Shown: positions 21,995-31,379, numbered from the stretch's first letter. The stretch is DNA of 64,000 bases from Eubacterium maltosivorans (GCF_002441855.2 NZ_CP029487.1:1-64000); one strand, 5' to 3'. Notes: generated by a model from the sequence alone, not told the origin. Numbers and translations: made by a program.

Positions 21995-22028
21995 AAAAAA
22001 GCTGCCGGCAAAACCCGGTAGCTTTTTT
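21995..22028. terminator. Terminator of the sda operon, possibly bidirectional
   Basis: AAGCT-G-CCGG/CCGG-T-AGCTT stem with A and T runs on both sides. It is shared with the convergent pentapeptide gene. Confidence 0.9.
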
Positions 22029-22036
22029 ACCTTTCT

Positions 22037-22687
22037 TTATTCCTTGATGACAACCCCCAGAAGCCTTGAAAGCTCAGCGGCCTGAAAAAGATTTACAACA
22101 GCGCCTCGCAGCTCCTGGCTGCCGGAAACCGTGATCCGGCTCAGGGTATCGCTCGTGAAATCTATACCCTTTAAAGGCGTATGGAGAAAATCAGCTTCAG
22201 TGAGGTCGCACTGCTGAAACTGGGTGGTTTTCAATTTACAGTCCTGGAAGCTGACATTTTGGAGGGGGCAGTTCTCAAACAGGACGTGCTTGGTTTTACT
22301 GGTGGAAAAATTCATGAAATTTCCAAGGCATTCCGTAAAGTGGCATTCTTCCAAAATACAGGCGTTAAAATCGGTGCCCAGCAGTTTGCAGTTTTTGAAG
22401 ACGACGCGGTGGAAGGTGGAATCACTGAGGTTAAGATTCGATAGATCACAGCCGGTAAAAATAACGTCGGCAAAAAAAGTATGGGTCAGGCCAGAAGATA
22501 GAAACTGACAGTTCTTAAACTGGCAGTGGTGAAATTCAAGCTTTGACTGGCGGAAAGCTTCAAGACCAGTATCGCTGAATTTAAAGCTTTCGATATCCTC
22601 ATCCTCATCAATACATTCATAAATAATTGTGAGCAGGTCATTATAAGGCTTTAGGGGATCGGGAAAAGCCGGTGGTTGTAAGCGCAT
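22037..22687 (-). CDS. Pentapeptide repeat protein
   Basis: 216 aa. The middle (residues about 50-185) is a degenerate run of A(D/N)LxF-type pentapeptides (CQFKNCQF, CDLSNLNLSDSTF, CKLLGTDFNACILEECHF, CDLTEADF), which fold as a right-handed quadrilateral beta-helix. Relatives include DNA-mimic proteins such as Qnr and MfpA, but many have unknown roles. GGAGTG lies upstream of the ATG. Confidence 0.88.
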   Translation of the reverse strand: MRLQPPAFPDPLKPYNDLLTIIYECIDEDEDIESFKFSDTGLEAFRQSKLEFHHCQFKNCQFLSSGLTHTFFADVIFTGCDLSNLNLSDSTFHRVVFKNCKLLGTDFNACILEECHFTECLGNFMNFSTSKTKHVLFENCPLQNVSFQDCKLKTTQFQQCDLTEADFLHTPLKGIDFTSDTLSRITVSGSQELRGAVVNLFQAAELSRLLGVVIKE

Positions 22688-22763
22688 AAGGACACTCCTT
22701 TCATGATGACTTATTATAGCATAACAGATATCAGAATTAAATAGAAAATTTGTTCTTTTTCTG

Positions 22764-22792
22764 TTGACTAATTCGATCTGATGTTTTATACT
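22764..22792 (+). promoter_or_regulatory. Promoter of the radical SAM operon
   Basis: TTGACT (22764-22769), a 17-bp spacer and TATACT (22787-22792), 44 bp before the ATG. Confidence 0.8.
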
Positions 22793-22835
22793 AATTTAAA
22801 GAAAGAACGGATATTTGAAGGGATGAGGGCTTAAA

Positions 22836-24146
22836 ATGGAACTGTTGGACAAATTGAAAATTCTAACCGATGCTGCAAAATTTGACGTAGCCTGTACCTC
22901 CAGTGGGGTAAAACGGAATGGAAAGAAGGGTGCCTTGGGAAATACGGTGGCGGATGGCATCTGCCATAGCTTTGCAACGGATGGCCGCTGCATTTCTCTT
23001 CTGAAGGTGCTGATGACAAATGTATGTGTCTATGACTGCAAGTACTGTGTGAACAGGGTTTCTCAGGATGTTGAGCGCGCTGCATTTACCCCAAGGGAGC
23101 TGGCAGATCTGACCATTGGCTTTTACCGGCGAAATTATATCGAAGGCCTTTTTCTCAGTTCTTCGGTCATAAAAAATCCTGATTATACCTGTGAAAGAAT
23201 GATTGAAACCCTGGCGCTTTTGAGAGGGGATGAATACAATTTTAACGGCTACATTCATGTAAAAGCCATACCAGGGGCCGATCCAAGGCTTTTGACACAG
23301 CTGGGCTATCTGGCGGACCGGATGAGCATTAACATTGAGCTTCCGTCTGAGGAGGGCCTTAAACGACTGGCGCCGGATAAAACAAAGACCTCCATTTTTA
23401 AGCCCATGGGGATGATTACAGATAAAATCGAAGAAAACAGCTATGATGTGGTCAAATACCGCCATACCCCCAAATTTGTCCCGGCCGGCCAGAGCACACA
23501 GATGATCATCGGTGCAACCCCGGACACAGACTACAAAATATTAAACCTGACAGAAGGCCTTTATCAGAAATATTCGCTTAAACGCGTGTTTTTTTCTGCT
23601 TATGTGCCTGTGTCAGAAAATAAACTACTGCCGGCCCTCGACACTAAACCGCCGCTTTTGCGAGAGCACCGGCTGTACCAGGCGGATTGGCTGCTCCGGT
23701 TTTATGGCTTTCACGCGGCTGAGCTGCTGGATGCCGAGCATCCGAATTTTAACCCACTGGTTGATCCAAAGTGCAGCTGGGCGCTGGCGCATCTGGATCA
23801 GTTTCCCATTGAGGTGAATACTGCCTCCAGAGAAATGCTTCTAAGGGTGCCGGGTATTGGGGTTAAAAGCACCACGCGTATTATTCAGGCACGGCGGATG
23901 GGGAGGCTGGATTTTGAGGGACTGCGTAAAATCGGTGTGGTCTTGAAGCGGGCTCAGTATTTTATTTTGTGCAGCGGAAAAATGGTTGAAGGGCTTAAGG
24001 TAACGCCGGACGGCGTGTTGAGAGCGCTGATTTCAGAGCAGGGACAACGCGATTTAATTGAACGGAAATATGAGCAGCTGTCCTTCTTTGATAAAGATCA
24101 GTCGCCTGTGCTGCATAGGGAGGTTTTAAAATGTCTGACACAATGA
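22836..24146 (+). CDS. Putative DNA modification/repair radical SAM protein
   Basis: 436 aa. It has a radical SAM [4Fe-4S] motif CVYDCKYC (Cx3Cx2C, near residue 66) and a barrel. A C-terminal helix-hairpin-helix DNA-binding motif (LLRVPGIGVKSTTRIIQARR, near 336) follows. This architecture is the family annotated as putative DNA modification/repair radical SAM (TIGR03916). The next gene overlaps it by 16 bp and is its standard partner. The chemistry is not established. Confidence 0.9.
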   Translation: MELLDKLKILTDAAKFDVACTSSGVKRNGKKGALGNTVADGICHSFATDGRCISLLKVLMTNVCVYDCKYCVNRVSQDVERAAFTPRELADLTIGFYRRNYIEGLFLSSSVIKNPDYTCERMIETLALLRGDEYNFNGYIHVKAIPGADPRLLTQLGYLADRMSINIELPSEEGLKRLAPDKTKTSIFKPMGMITDKIEENSYDVVKYRHTPKFVPAGQSTQMIIGATPDTDYKILNLTEGLYQKYSLKRVFFSAYVPVSENKLLPALDTKPPLLREHRLYQADWLLRFYGFHAAELLDAEHPNFNPLVDPKCSWALAHLDQFPIEVNTASREMLLRVPGIGVKSTTRIIQARRMGRLDFEGLRKIGVVLKRAQYFILCSGKMVEGLKVTPDGVLRALISEQGQRDLIERKYEQLSFFDKDQSPVLHREVLKCLTQ

Positions 24147-24925
24147 AGCAGGTTTATCTCTATGATGGTAGCTTTGAGGGGTTTCTGTGCTGTATTTTTG
24201 AAAGCTATATAAAAAAAGAAACCCCTGTCGATATTGTGCCAGATACCTTTAAGCAGTTTTTTCTCTATCCCATTAAGGAGATTGAAACAAACCGCAGACA
24301 CGCCGACAGGGTTTTCCGTTCCTTTGATATTAAAATGTCTCCAGAAGTGACTGACTTTATTAAGTGTGGATTTCTGACCTGTCATCCTAAAAAGGAAATG
24401 TTAATGTATCGTTTTATCCGAAAAGGTTACCGTGTGGGGGGCGGTATTATCGACTGTCTGGCTGATCCGGATGTTCATGAGCTTTACAGAGCGGTCAAGC
24501 ACCTTAAAAACGAAGCCCATCTTCTTCGGGGCTTTATCCGGTTTAGTGAGTATAATAAAACCCTCGTCTCAGTAATCGCACCTAAAAACTGGGTGCTTCC
24601 TCTTTTAGCAGAGCATTTCAGCGATCGGTATAACGGAGAAACGTTTATGATCTATGACGAGGTCCACCACTCAGCCCTTATCTATCACCCTTATGAGTGG
24701 ATGCTTGTGCCGGTTGAGGATTTTACGCTGCCGGAGGCTGATGAAGAGGAGCTTCTTTTTCAGCAGCTGTGGCAGCGCTTTTACAATACGATCGGTATTA
24801 AGCAGCGTTTTAACCCGAAATGCCAGATGACGCATATGCCAAAACGTTATTGGTCTCATACGGTTGAGCACCAGCCTGAGCGCCTTGGCGAATATGGGCA
24901 GAAAAAACATTTAAGCGGAACCTAG
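24131..24925 (+). CDS. Probable DNA metabolism protein, partner of radical SAM (TIGR03915/DUF4130)
   Basis: 264 aa starting inside the upstream gene, with GGGAGG before the ATG. VYLYDGSFEGFLCCIFESY is the typical N-terminus, and RFNPKCQMTHMPKRYWSH with PEY-like ends is the conserved C-terminus. Families of this pair are always adjacent. Together they are thought to act on DNA, with this protein resembling uracil-glycosylase-associated domains. Confidence 0.88.
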   Translation: MSDTMKQVYLYDGSFEGFLCCIFESYIKKETPVDIVPDTFKQFFLYPIKEIETNRRHADRVFRSFDIKMSPEVTDFIKCGFLTCHPKKEMLMYRFIRKGYRVGGGIIDCLADPDVHELYRAVKHLKNEAHLLRGFIRFSEYNKTLVSVIAPKNWVLPLLAEHFSDRYNGETFMIYDEVHHSALIYHPYEWMLVPVEDFTLPEADEEELLFQQLWQRFYNTIGIKQRFNPKCQMTHMPKRYWSHTVEHQPERLGEYGQKKHLSGT

Positions 24926-25893
24926 CGGACAGCTAGGAAGGAGCAAATGGTCTCCTGCTTGACAGAACGGTATAATCCAGCGATGGTTTTATCCTGACAT
25001 TTGCCTAAATAGGTTTTAAGGGAAGGCCAGCGCAGGCCTTTTTCAACAATGATGGCAGAAATTGCCTGACTGACAGCCTCTTTACATTTTTTTCGGGGTT
25101 GTCCTTCAAATTGTTCTGCCAGCGACAGGGCTTCCCGCTCTGTTATAAGGATTGACGCATTGTTATCGTCCAGGAGCCTGCGGGCTACAGCGTTATTGAG
25201 TACCAGACCAAAAATATTTTCAGTAAGATCCCGGCTGGGATAACCGACATTGGCGGCAAACCGGTTCAAAAGCGTAATAATCTCGTCCTGATCGAACTGA
25301 TTACAAAAGTGGTTTTCGAGATAGAGATTATTGATAATTTCTTTCATATAATGGATGCCGGAAAGGCTTTTTTGATAGTAGGAGGGAAGGTATTCCAGCA
25401 TACCGGGCGTTTCGGTTGCCTTGAATTCTGGATCGTACTCTTTGAAAAATAAAGGTATATCGTCAATGGTGGTGTTGTAGGCATAGACGTCAACCTTTAG
25501 TCGGTTTCCTTTCAGGCGAGTATAGAGTAGTTTCGACTGATTAATTTCCTGTTTAATCTGGGTCAGCCCTTCGGTAAAAAGACTTGGAAGGGTTGAGGTT
25601 TGAAGTTTTTCGATGGCATCTTCGGGATTTTCATATTGTGATAAGATGGTGTCGATACAGTAAAAAATGCCATCGGTCAGCATACCTGCGATTTCTGTCT
25701 TGACAGAGCTTCCCCCCTGGGTGTAATGGCTGATCTGGCGGGTAAGCAGTGCGCTGAGATGCTTTTGAAAAGTTTCGAGATTGTTCTTGTTGATCATTCC
25801 AATGCGCACCCCCTCATATAACAATGTTTTTGTGTACTCGGCAGGGTCTAAATTTTTGACTTTCAGTGTGTTAACGGGCTCCATTTGTTTCAT
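24922..25893 (-). CDS. DUF6179-type protein
   Basis: 323 aa, helical and soluble, without recognisable catalytic motifs. It is encoded directly after the DUF6323-like gene (1-bp gap) and converges on the radical SAM operon with a 4-bp overlap of stops. I recall this pair as co-occurring clostridial families of unknown function; the family names are from memory of sequence pattern. Confidence 0.6.
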   Translation of the reverse strand: MKQMEPVNTLKVKNLDPAEYTKTLLYEGVRIGMINKNNLETFQKHLSALLTRQISHYTQGGSSVKTEIAGMLTDGIFYCIDTILSQYENPEDAIEKLQTSTLPSLFTEGLTQIKQEINQSKLLYTRLKGNRLKVDVYAYNTTIDDIPLFFKEYDPEFKATETPGMLEYLPSYYQKSLSGIHYMKEIINNLYLENHFCNQFDQDEIITLLNRFAANVGYPSRDLTENIFGLVLNNAVARRLLDDNNASILITEREALSLAEQFEGQPRKKCKEAVSQAISAIIVEKGLRWPSLKTYLGKCQDKTIAGLYRSVKQETICSFLAVR

Positions 25894-25894
25894 T

Positions 25895-26341
25895 TTAAAT
25901 CTCCTGTTTGTGTAATTTGCTTCTGCAAAGTGCGTTAATTTGTCGATCCATCAGGATATCTTCGGCATTTGTCAATCCGCGGTCCAGAGCATCTGCCAGA
26001 TGCTCGATGATGCAGTCGTCGCTGATACGGTCCAGAGTGTCCTCTTTGATAATATAGAAGGCTTCGACCAATTCTTCAAGGGTTTGGATATAGTTTTCTG
26101 GCCAGAGACTTTGAGAGTGGCAGACCGCGCGGATGATTTTTGGCAGTATGCCCTGGCCAATTTCTATACGTCCATGGCTTTTGAGTTCGCCGGCATTATA
26201 CATGGTCAGCCTATGGGCTTCGTCAGGAGTGAGGGAAAGGCCGTATTTAGCGGCGTTATCATTGGTACAGAGAATGGCATTTTCTTTTTCAACAATGTCT
26301 AGAGTACCAGAATTCAGCAGTGTAATCTGAAAATTCTTCAT
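25895..26341 (-). CDS. DUF6323-type protein
   Basis: 148 aa. NDNAAKYGLSLTPDEAHRL and GRIEIGQGILPKIIRAVCHS form the recognisable core. Soluble, helical, function unknown. AAGGAGGATATTT precedes the ATG. A minus-strand promoter (TTGACA at 26458-26453, TATACT at 26434-26429, 18-bp spacer) lies upstream and overlaps the sRNA candidate. Confidence 0.6.
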   Translation of the reverse strand: MKNFQITLLNSGTLDIVEKENAILCTNDNAAKYGLSLTPDEAHRLTMYNAGELKSHGRIEIGQGILPKIIRAVCHSQSLWPENYIQTLEELVEAFYIIKEDTLDRISDDCIIEHLADALDRGLTNAEDILMDRQINALCRSKLHKQEI

Positions 26342-26359
26342 AAATATCCTCCTTGCCTA

Positions 26360-26388
26360 TTGACAAAATAACCGATATGTGATATAAT
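26360..26388 (+). promoter_or_regulatory. Consensus plus-strand promoter with no downstream gene
   Basis: TTGACA (26360-26365), an exact 17-bp spacer and TATAAT (26383-26388). No plus-strand protein gene follows for 1.6 kb, but a terminator hairpin lies 50 bp downstream. Confidence 0.75.
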
Positions 26389-26394
26389 TATAAA

Positions 26395-26474
26395 ATTAAT
26401 ATAGATAAATAATTTGAACGCAAACACTAGTATAACATTGATCACGCAGTGCTGTCAATGTTTTTTATTTTTTT
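26395..26474 (+). ncRNA. Candidate small RNA between promoter and terminator
   Basis: A perfect consensus promoter is followed about 45 bp after the expected start by CATTGA...TCAATG (26436-26441, 26455-26460), with an inner CAC/GTG pairing and then TTTTTTATTTTTTT, a typical intrinsic terminator. The predicted transcript is about 70-80 nt and has no ORF. The same DNA carries the minus-strand promoter of the DUF6323/6179 genes, so transcription of the RNA could interfere with that operon. Confidence 0.55.
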
Positions 26475-26518
26475 GAAAAAAATGGTTGATAAAATTTATC
26501 GGTCATTGGAAATATACA

Positions 26519-26552
26519 AAAACCGCTGCAGGGTGCCTGCAGCGGTTTTTTA
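26519..26552. terminator. Bidirectional terminator
   Basis: AACCGCTGCAGG-GTG-CCTGCAGCGGTT perfect stem followed by T's. It terminates the DUF815 gene on the minus strand. Confidence 0.92.
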
Positions 26553-26556
26553 ATGG

Positions 26557-27876
26557 CTAGTCTTCCGTAAAGGAATTGATTTTTAAATAGTCGATAAACT
26601 GCTCAGCCGTACGTCCGGAACGGTTAAGATGCCGCAGCTCCCATTGGATGGCCAGAGACTCGATTCTTGCGGCGGGCATATTAATACCGGCCTCCTTTGC
26701 GAGTTCCAAAACCATGGAGAGATAGCCTTTCTGATTAGGAACCTCAAAGGTGAGCACCAGACCAAAACGGCTAGAAAGTGAGAGCTTTTCTTCCATGACA
26801 TCCTTGGTATGAACCGCGTTATCGCGTTCGGACATGGTTTCAGTTACAAGATGGCGTTTGTTGGAGGTGGCATAAATCAGCACATTCTGCGGGTTTTCCT
26901 CGAGAGAGCCCTCCATGACATTTTTGAAAATCTTATAGTCTGCATCGTCCTCGTCAAAGGAGAGATCATCGATAAAAAGAATGAACGGGTAAGGCCGTTT
27001 TTTTACATATTCGATGACCGAGGGGATATATTCCAGCTGGTCTTTTTTTATTTCAACCATTTTAAGCTTGGTATCCTTAAAGGTATCCAGCAGGGCTTTG
27101 ACCATCGTGGATTTTCCGGTACCCATATCTCCTTGAAGCAGTACGTTCAGACCAGTGTAATTGTTTATAAAGGAGGCAGTATTGGCAATGAGTTCCTTTT
27201 TTTGCATATCATAGCCGACAAGGGAATCCATAGGCTTATATTTTTGGTTGGTAATAGGGGAAAGGCGTCCACCGTCCACAATTTTAAAGCTGACATTAAT
27301 TTCAAAAATTCCAAGACCGTGATGGTTGATGTATTCGTTGGTGGCGGTAAAGGCTTTATCGATGTTCTCAGTAGAAAAGGCCAGATCGATTTCATCACAG
27401 GGAGGAACCGGGAAAAAGATATGGGCAGAAAAGATATTGGTGTCGTCAAGATTTGTTTCCTTTAAAAAGGTATCCCAGTCAAAGTGATAGAGCTTCATGA
27501 AAATTTCAAATTCATGGTACATGCTTTTGGCAAAGGGGTGCTGCTTAGTAACGGGACCTCTTTCGAATAAAAGCGTCAGAGGATTCTCATTCCCGACGAT
27601 CTGGGTGATCAGAAAATCCTTCCAGGGAGTTTTAGCGTAATTGGTGTCCTCGCTTTTATTAAAAGAATAGCCCAGCATCAGAGATTTCAAATGATAGTAT
27701 GTGTCCAGATATTCCTTTCGATATTCGGCGCCCTTTAAGCCGGATTCATAGGCTTTTGAAAGAATCAGAAAATCCTTGAGGATCGGGTGCTCCAGAACGG
27801 GGCGGTAAAAGGAAAGTGTACTAAAGATATCTGACGCAATCACACGATTTATATTATCAGAGCTTTCAGTTGTCAT
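26557..27876 (-). CDS. DUF815 family AAA-type ATPase
   Basis: 439 aa. Walker A LLQGDMGTGKSTMV near 247 and Walker B PFILFIDDLSF near 300 are followed by sensor-like YATSNKRHLV. DUF815 proteins are orphan AAA ATPases of unknown client. The N-terminal 200 residues are poorly conserved and possibly recognise the target. It is monocistronic with a terminator just downstream. Confidence 0.88.
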   Translation of the reverse strand: MTTESSDNINRVIASDIFSTLSFYRPVLEHPILKDFLILSKAYESGLKGAEYRKEYLDTYYHLKSLMLGYSFNKSEDTNYAKTPWKDFLITQIVGNENPLTLLFERGPVTKQHPFAKSMYHEFEIFMKLYHFDWDTFLKETNLDDTNIFSAHIFFPVPPCDEIDLAFSTENIDKAFTATNEYINHHGLGIFEINVSFKIVDGGRLSPITNQKYKPMDSLVGYDMQKKELIANTASFINNYTGLNVLLQGDMGTGKSTMVKALLDTFKDTKLKMVEIKKDQLEYIPSVIEYVKKRPYPFILFIDDLSFDEDDADYKIFKNVMEGSLEENPQNVLIYATSNKRHLVTETMSERDNAVHTKDVMEEKLSLSSRFGLVLTFEVPNQKGYLSMVLELAKEAGINMPAARIESLAIQWELRHLNRSGRTAEQFIDYLKINSFTED

Positions 27877-27974
27877 ATTTTGTTCACCTCAATAGTAAAT
27901 TGTATTTTGTATTCTATTATAGCATAAGCGATTGCGTGATGGGACTAAAAAACAAAAATCTTAAAGATTCATCC

Positions 27975-28000
27975 TTTTTGTAACGAAAAAGTTACAAAAA
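27975..28000. other. Perfect 10-bp inverted repeat upstream of the M23 peptidase gene
   Basis: TTTTTGTAAC-GAAAAA-GTTACAAAAA in the divergent region between the DUF815 ATPase and the M23 peptidase genes. It could be an operator or an upstream terminator. No direct evidence favours either. Confidence 0.5.
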
Positions 28001-28077
28001 TCTTGAGAAAAGTTTACGTTTATGTTAAAATTCAATTGTCAACATGTTTTAGCGCTAATTTAAGGAGAAAATATAAA

Positions 28078-29556
28078 TTGAAAACCTCAAAATTTGGAGA
28101 TAAGCTGAGTTCTGTTGAAGAAAAAATTAACGCAAGGCTGGACAAATTTAACGATAAAATTGGAAAGCGGATTTTTACTGCCAGAGCGTCTGCCATTGTG
28201 GTAACAGCCTTTATGGTCTGTGTCGGAACGGGAATTGCCCATGTCCAGACAACAGCTTACGAGGTGTTGTATAATGGACAAAGCATTGGATATGTCAAAG
28301 ATCAGAGTACCTTTGATAACGCTCTCGGAGAGCTGCAGCAAAAGCTTTCAAAGGAATATGGCAATGATAATGTTATTATTGCAGATGATATCAAGCTTAA
28401 GCCTGCCCGTACAATGGGAGAAAAGCTCGATGTGGACCAGTGTGCCGAGACCATTTATAATGCCGGAGTCGATGTTAAGCTCAAGGGGGCAGCCATCATG
28501 ATTGATGGAAAGGCAGCCATCCAGACCGACTCTAAGGAGACAGCAGAAAAGGCGCTGAATGATTTTAAAAAGCAGTACGCCCAGGTAGAGGGTGCGACCG
28601 TTTTAAGCTCTGAGCTTAAGCAAAATGTCACGATTGATGAGCAAAATGTGGAAGTGCCTGATGCAAAAAATTATGATGTTACGATGTCATACCTGAAAGA
28701 AGGAAACGAGATTACAGCTCAGACCACCGTTCAGCCGGGGGAAACTGATGGAAATCTTATTGCGGCCAACCGTGGAACAACTGTTGACCGTCTAGCAGCC
28801 ATGAACGCTGATAAGGATCTGAATGCTTTAAAGGAAGGTGACGTCCTGAATACAACTCAGAAGTCGCCTGTACTGACAGTGGTTACCATTGTCGAAAAGC
28901 AGTATCAGGAAGAAATCCCCTTTGAGACAGAAGAACAGCCTACCGATGAGCTGATGACTGGCGAAGAGGAAGAAATACAGAAAGGGGAAAACGGCCAGAA
29001 GGATATCGATGCTGTTTTTACCTATGAAAACGGCCAGGAGGTCGGTAAAGAAGTTAAATCAGAAAATACTACCAAGGAGCCAGTCAAGGCAGTTAAACGT
29101 GTGGGAACAAAGGAAGCGGCAGCTGCGCCTGTATCCAGAGGCTCCATCAGCGGCAGCGGACAGTTTCTGATCCCGACCAGCGGCCTTGTGGGTGAAATAG
29201 GACGCCCGGGCGGCGGATCAAGCAATCACTCCAATGGCTGCGCTGTGGATATTTTGAACAGCTACGGCACCCCGGTTTATGCATCAGCGGCTGGAACAGT
29301 AACGCGCGCGTCAAGCTTTGGCGGCTATGGAAACTGTATTGAAATTCAGCATGAAGGCGGCTACTCGACATTGTACGGCCACCTGAGCAGCATTGATGTC
29401 AGTGTTGGACAGACTGTCGGCCAAGGTGAATATATTGGAGGAACCGGTTCTACCGGATCTTCAACGGCTAACCATCTTCATTTTGAAGTGAAGATTGGCG
29501 GTGTTGCCCAGCTTATTCAGGATTATATCCCTGTTTCGTCTGGCGCTTATGTTTAA
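28078..29556 (+). CDS. Secreted M23 metallopeptidase with LysM-like and G5 domains
   Basis: 492 aa from a TTG start with AAGGAG upstream. An N-terminal TM/signal lies near residues 33-52. Next come a long extracellular alpha/beta part, a LysM-like segment (PGETDGNLIAANRGTTVDRLAAMN near 222), a G5 domain (TVVTIVEKQYQEEIPFE near 270) and a C-terminal M23 domain. That domain has zinc ligands in NHSNGCAVDI (HxxxD) and HLHFE. It cleaves peptidoglycan crosslinks during growth or division. Confidence 0.9.
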   Translation: MKTSKFGDKLSSVEEKINARLDKFNDKIGKRIFTARASAIVVTAFMVCVGTGIAHVQTTAYEVLYNGQSIGYVKDQSTFDNALGELQQKLSKEYGNDNVIIADDIKLKPARTMGEKLDVDQCAETIYNAGVDVKLKGAAIMIDGKAAIQTDSKETAEKALNDFKKQYAQVEGATVLSSELKQNVTIDEQNVEVPDAKNYDVTMSYLKEGNEITAQTTVQPGETDGNLIAANRGTTVDRLAAMNADKDLNALKEGDVLNTTQKSPVLTVVTIVEKQYQEEIPFETEEQPTDELMTGEEEEIQKGENGQKDIDAVFTYENGQEVGKEVKSENTTKEPVKAVKRVGTKEAAAAPVSRGSISGSGQFLIPTSGLVGEIGRPGGGSSNHSNGCAVDILNSYGTPVYASAAGTVTRASSFGGYGNCIEIQHEGGYSTLYGHLSSIDVSVGQTVGQGEYIGGTGSTGSSTANHLHFEVKIGGVAQLIQDYIPVSSGAYV

Positions 29557-29569
29557 AATTTGTTAAAAT

Positions 29570-29600
29570 AAAACTGCTGGGATTAGCCGGCAGTTTTTTT
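29570..29600 (+). terminator. Terminator between M23 peptidase and recX genes
   Basis: AAACTGC...GCAGTTTTTTT hairpin. Confidence 0.85.
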
Positions 29601-29617
29601 AGTGGAAAGGAAACCCT

Positions 29618-30295
29618 ATGAGTGATCCTAAGACAGTTCAGAAAGCCTATGACCAGAGTCTGAATTACATTTCTTTTAAAAATCGGACTGAAAAGGAAAT
29701 GGTCGACTATCTGGAAAAAAAAGAGTACAGTGAGCGTGTGATTGCAGAGGTTATGGCAAAGCTTATACAGTATGCCTTTATTAACGATACCGCTTATGTA
29801 AAGAATTATTGCTATAACAATATTCATTTCAATTTCTGGGGCAGGATTAAAATGCGTTATGACCTGAAAAAACGTGGGATTCCTCACGAGTTGATCGCCA
29901 GCTTAGAGGAGCTTTATACGCCGGAGCAGGAACGGATATGCTGCGAGAAACAGTATGAAAAAGCGGCCCGTCAGTACAGCCGGGAAAGCTACAGGAAACG
30001 CAAAGGTAAAATCTATACCTTTTTGCAGAGAAAGGGATTTCCGGGTGAGGTTATCCGCGAGGTGATCGAGGCTAACCTGCCAGAGGATGAAACTGAAAAC
30101 CTGACTGAGGAAGAGGCCGAGGCACTTCTTGAAAAACAGATGACCGAACTCAGACGTTTTTATGAAAAATACCGCAGAATGCAGGAAAACAAAGGTTATA
30201 CAGGCCGAGAACTGAAGCAGCGAGTTACCCGTAATCTGATGAGCAGAGGCTACAGCTACGATCAAATACGAATAATGACCGAAGAAGACGAATAA
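29618..30295 (+). CDS. recX: RecX family regulator of RecA
   Basis: 225 aa of tandem three-helix repeats: AYDQSLNYISFKNRTEKEMVDYLEKK is the classic RecX start, followed by YAFINDTAYVKNYCYNN and DLKKRGIPHELI. RecX binds RecA filaments and limits or modulates strand exchange. The acidic insert near 145-165 (PEDETENLTEEEAEALLEKQ) is longer than usual. recA is not in the window. Confidence 0.88.
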   Translation: MSDPKTVQKAYDQSLNYISFKNRTEKEMVDYLEKKEYSERVIAEVMAKLIQYAFINDTAYVKNYCYNNIHFNFWGRIKMRYDLKKRGIPHELIASLEELYTPEQERICCEKQYEKAARQYSRESYRKRKGKIYTFLQRKGFPGEVIREVIEANLPEDETENLTEEEAEALLEKQMTELRRFYEKYRRMQENKGYTGRELKQRVTRNLMSRGYSYDQIRIMTEEDE

Positions 30296-30422
30296 TTATC
30301 TTTTTTGCCGTTAAGGTTACAAAGAATTTTGGTGATTGGTATAAATTTATCCTTAAAAAGCATGCGGGTTTGTATTATAATAAGCTTATTAGGATTAAAT
30401 TAGGATTCGGAGGCAACGAGCG

Positions 30423-31373
30423 ATGAAAATTGTAATAATGGAACCCCTCGGCATTACAGAGGATGCACTGCAGACCTTGAGCATGCTGCTTCGTGCAGAC
30501 GGGCACGAGTTTATTGCTTATGAAAACCGGGAAACCGACACAGAAAAGCTGATTGAGCGGGTAAAAGACGCCGATGTTGTCGTACTGGCCAACCAGCCTT
30601 TTGGAAAAGAGGTTATTGACGCCTGCAAAAATCTGAAGCTGGTGGATATTGCCTTTACAGGGGTTGACCATGTAGATGTTGCCGCCTGTAAGGAAAGAGG
30701 CATTATCCTGTGCAATGCGGCGGGCTATTCGACCAATGCGGTGGCCGAGCTGGCCTTTGGTCTTATGATTGATGTCTACCGCTATATTGTGACCTGTGAC
30801 CATGAAACCCGCAATGGCGGCACCATTGGCGGACTGATCGGCCATGAGCTCTGTGGTAAAAAGCTGGGAATCGTAGGAACTGGCGCCATTGGTCTGAAAG
30901 TGGCAGAAATTGGAAAAGCTTTTGGCTGTGAGCTTTTAGCCTACAGCCGGACTGTTCGCTCAGAAGGTCTAGAAATGGGTATCAAGTATATGGATTTAGA
31001 GGAGCTCCTCAAGCAGAGCGATATTGTAACGCTTCATATTCCTGTAAGTCCAGAAACACAGGGACTGATCAGCCGGGATATGCTGGCGCTTATGAAGCCT
31101 GAAGCCATTATAATCAATACATCGAGAGGCGGAGTTATTGACAATGAGGCACTGGCTGACGCACTAAAAGAAGGTAAAGTGGCCGGCGCCGGCATTGATG
31201 TTTATGAAGGAGAACCGCCGCTGCCAAAGGACCATCCGCTTTTAAGCGCACCGAACACAGTTCTTACACCACACGTGGCATATGCTACAAAAGAGTCCCT
31301 GTATAAGCGAGCAGTCATTGTATTTGATAATATTCGCTGCTGGCTTGAGGGCAATCCACAGAATAGGGTATAG
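30423..31373 (+). CDS. D-isomer specific 2-hydroxyacid dehydrogenase (phosphoglycerate dehydrogenase-like)
   Basis: 316 aa. The Rossmann motif GIVGTGAIGLKVAEIGKAFGCELLAYSR lies near 154, and the catalytic set is present: NTSRGGVIDNEAL with Arg, DVYEGEPPLP with Glu, and LTPHVAY with His near 290. It probably reduces a 2-keto acid with NADH. There is no ACT domain, so it is not clearly SerA. It is cotranscribed with the azoreductase-like gene 6 bp downstream. Confidence 0.85.
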   Translation: MKIVIMEPLGITEDALQTLSMLLRADGHEFIAYENRETDTEKLIERVKDADVVVLANQPFGKEVIDACKNLKLVDIAFTGVDHVDVAACKERGIILCNAAGYSTNAVAELAFGLMIDVYRYIVTCDHETRNGGTIGGLIGHELCGKKLGIVGTGAIGLKVAEIGKAFGCELLAYSRTVRSEGLEMGIKYMDLEELLKQSDIVTLHIPVSPETQGLISRDMLALMKPEAIIINTSRGGVIDNEALADALKEGKVAGAGIDVYEGEPPLPKDHPLLSAPNTVLTPHVAYATKESLYKRAVIVFDNIRCWLEGNPQNRV

Positions 31374-31379
31374 GTAAAA

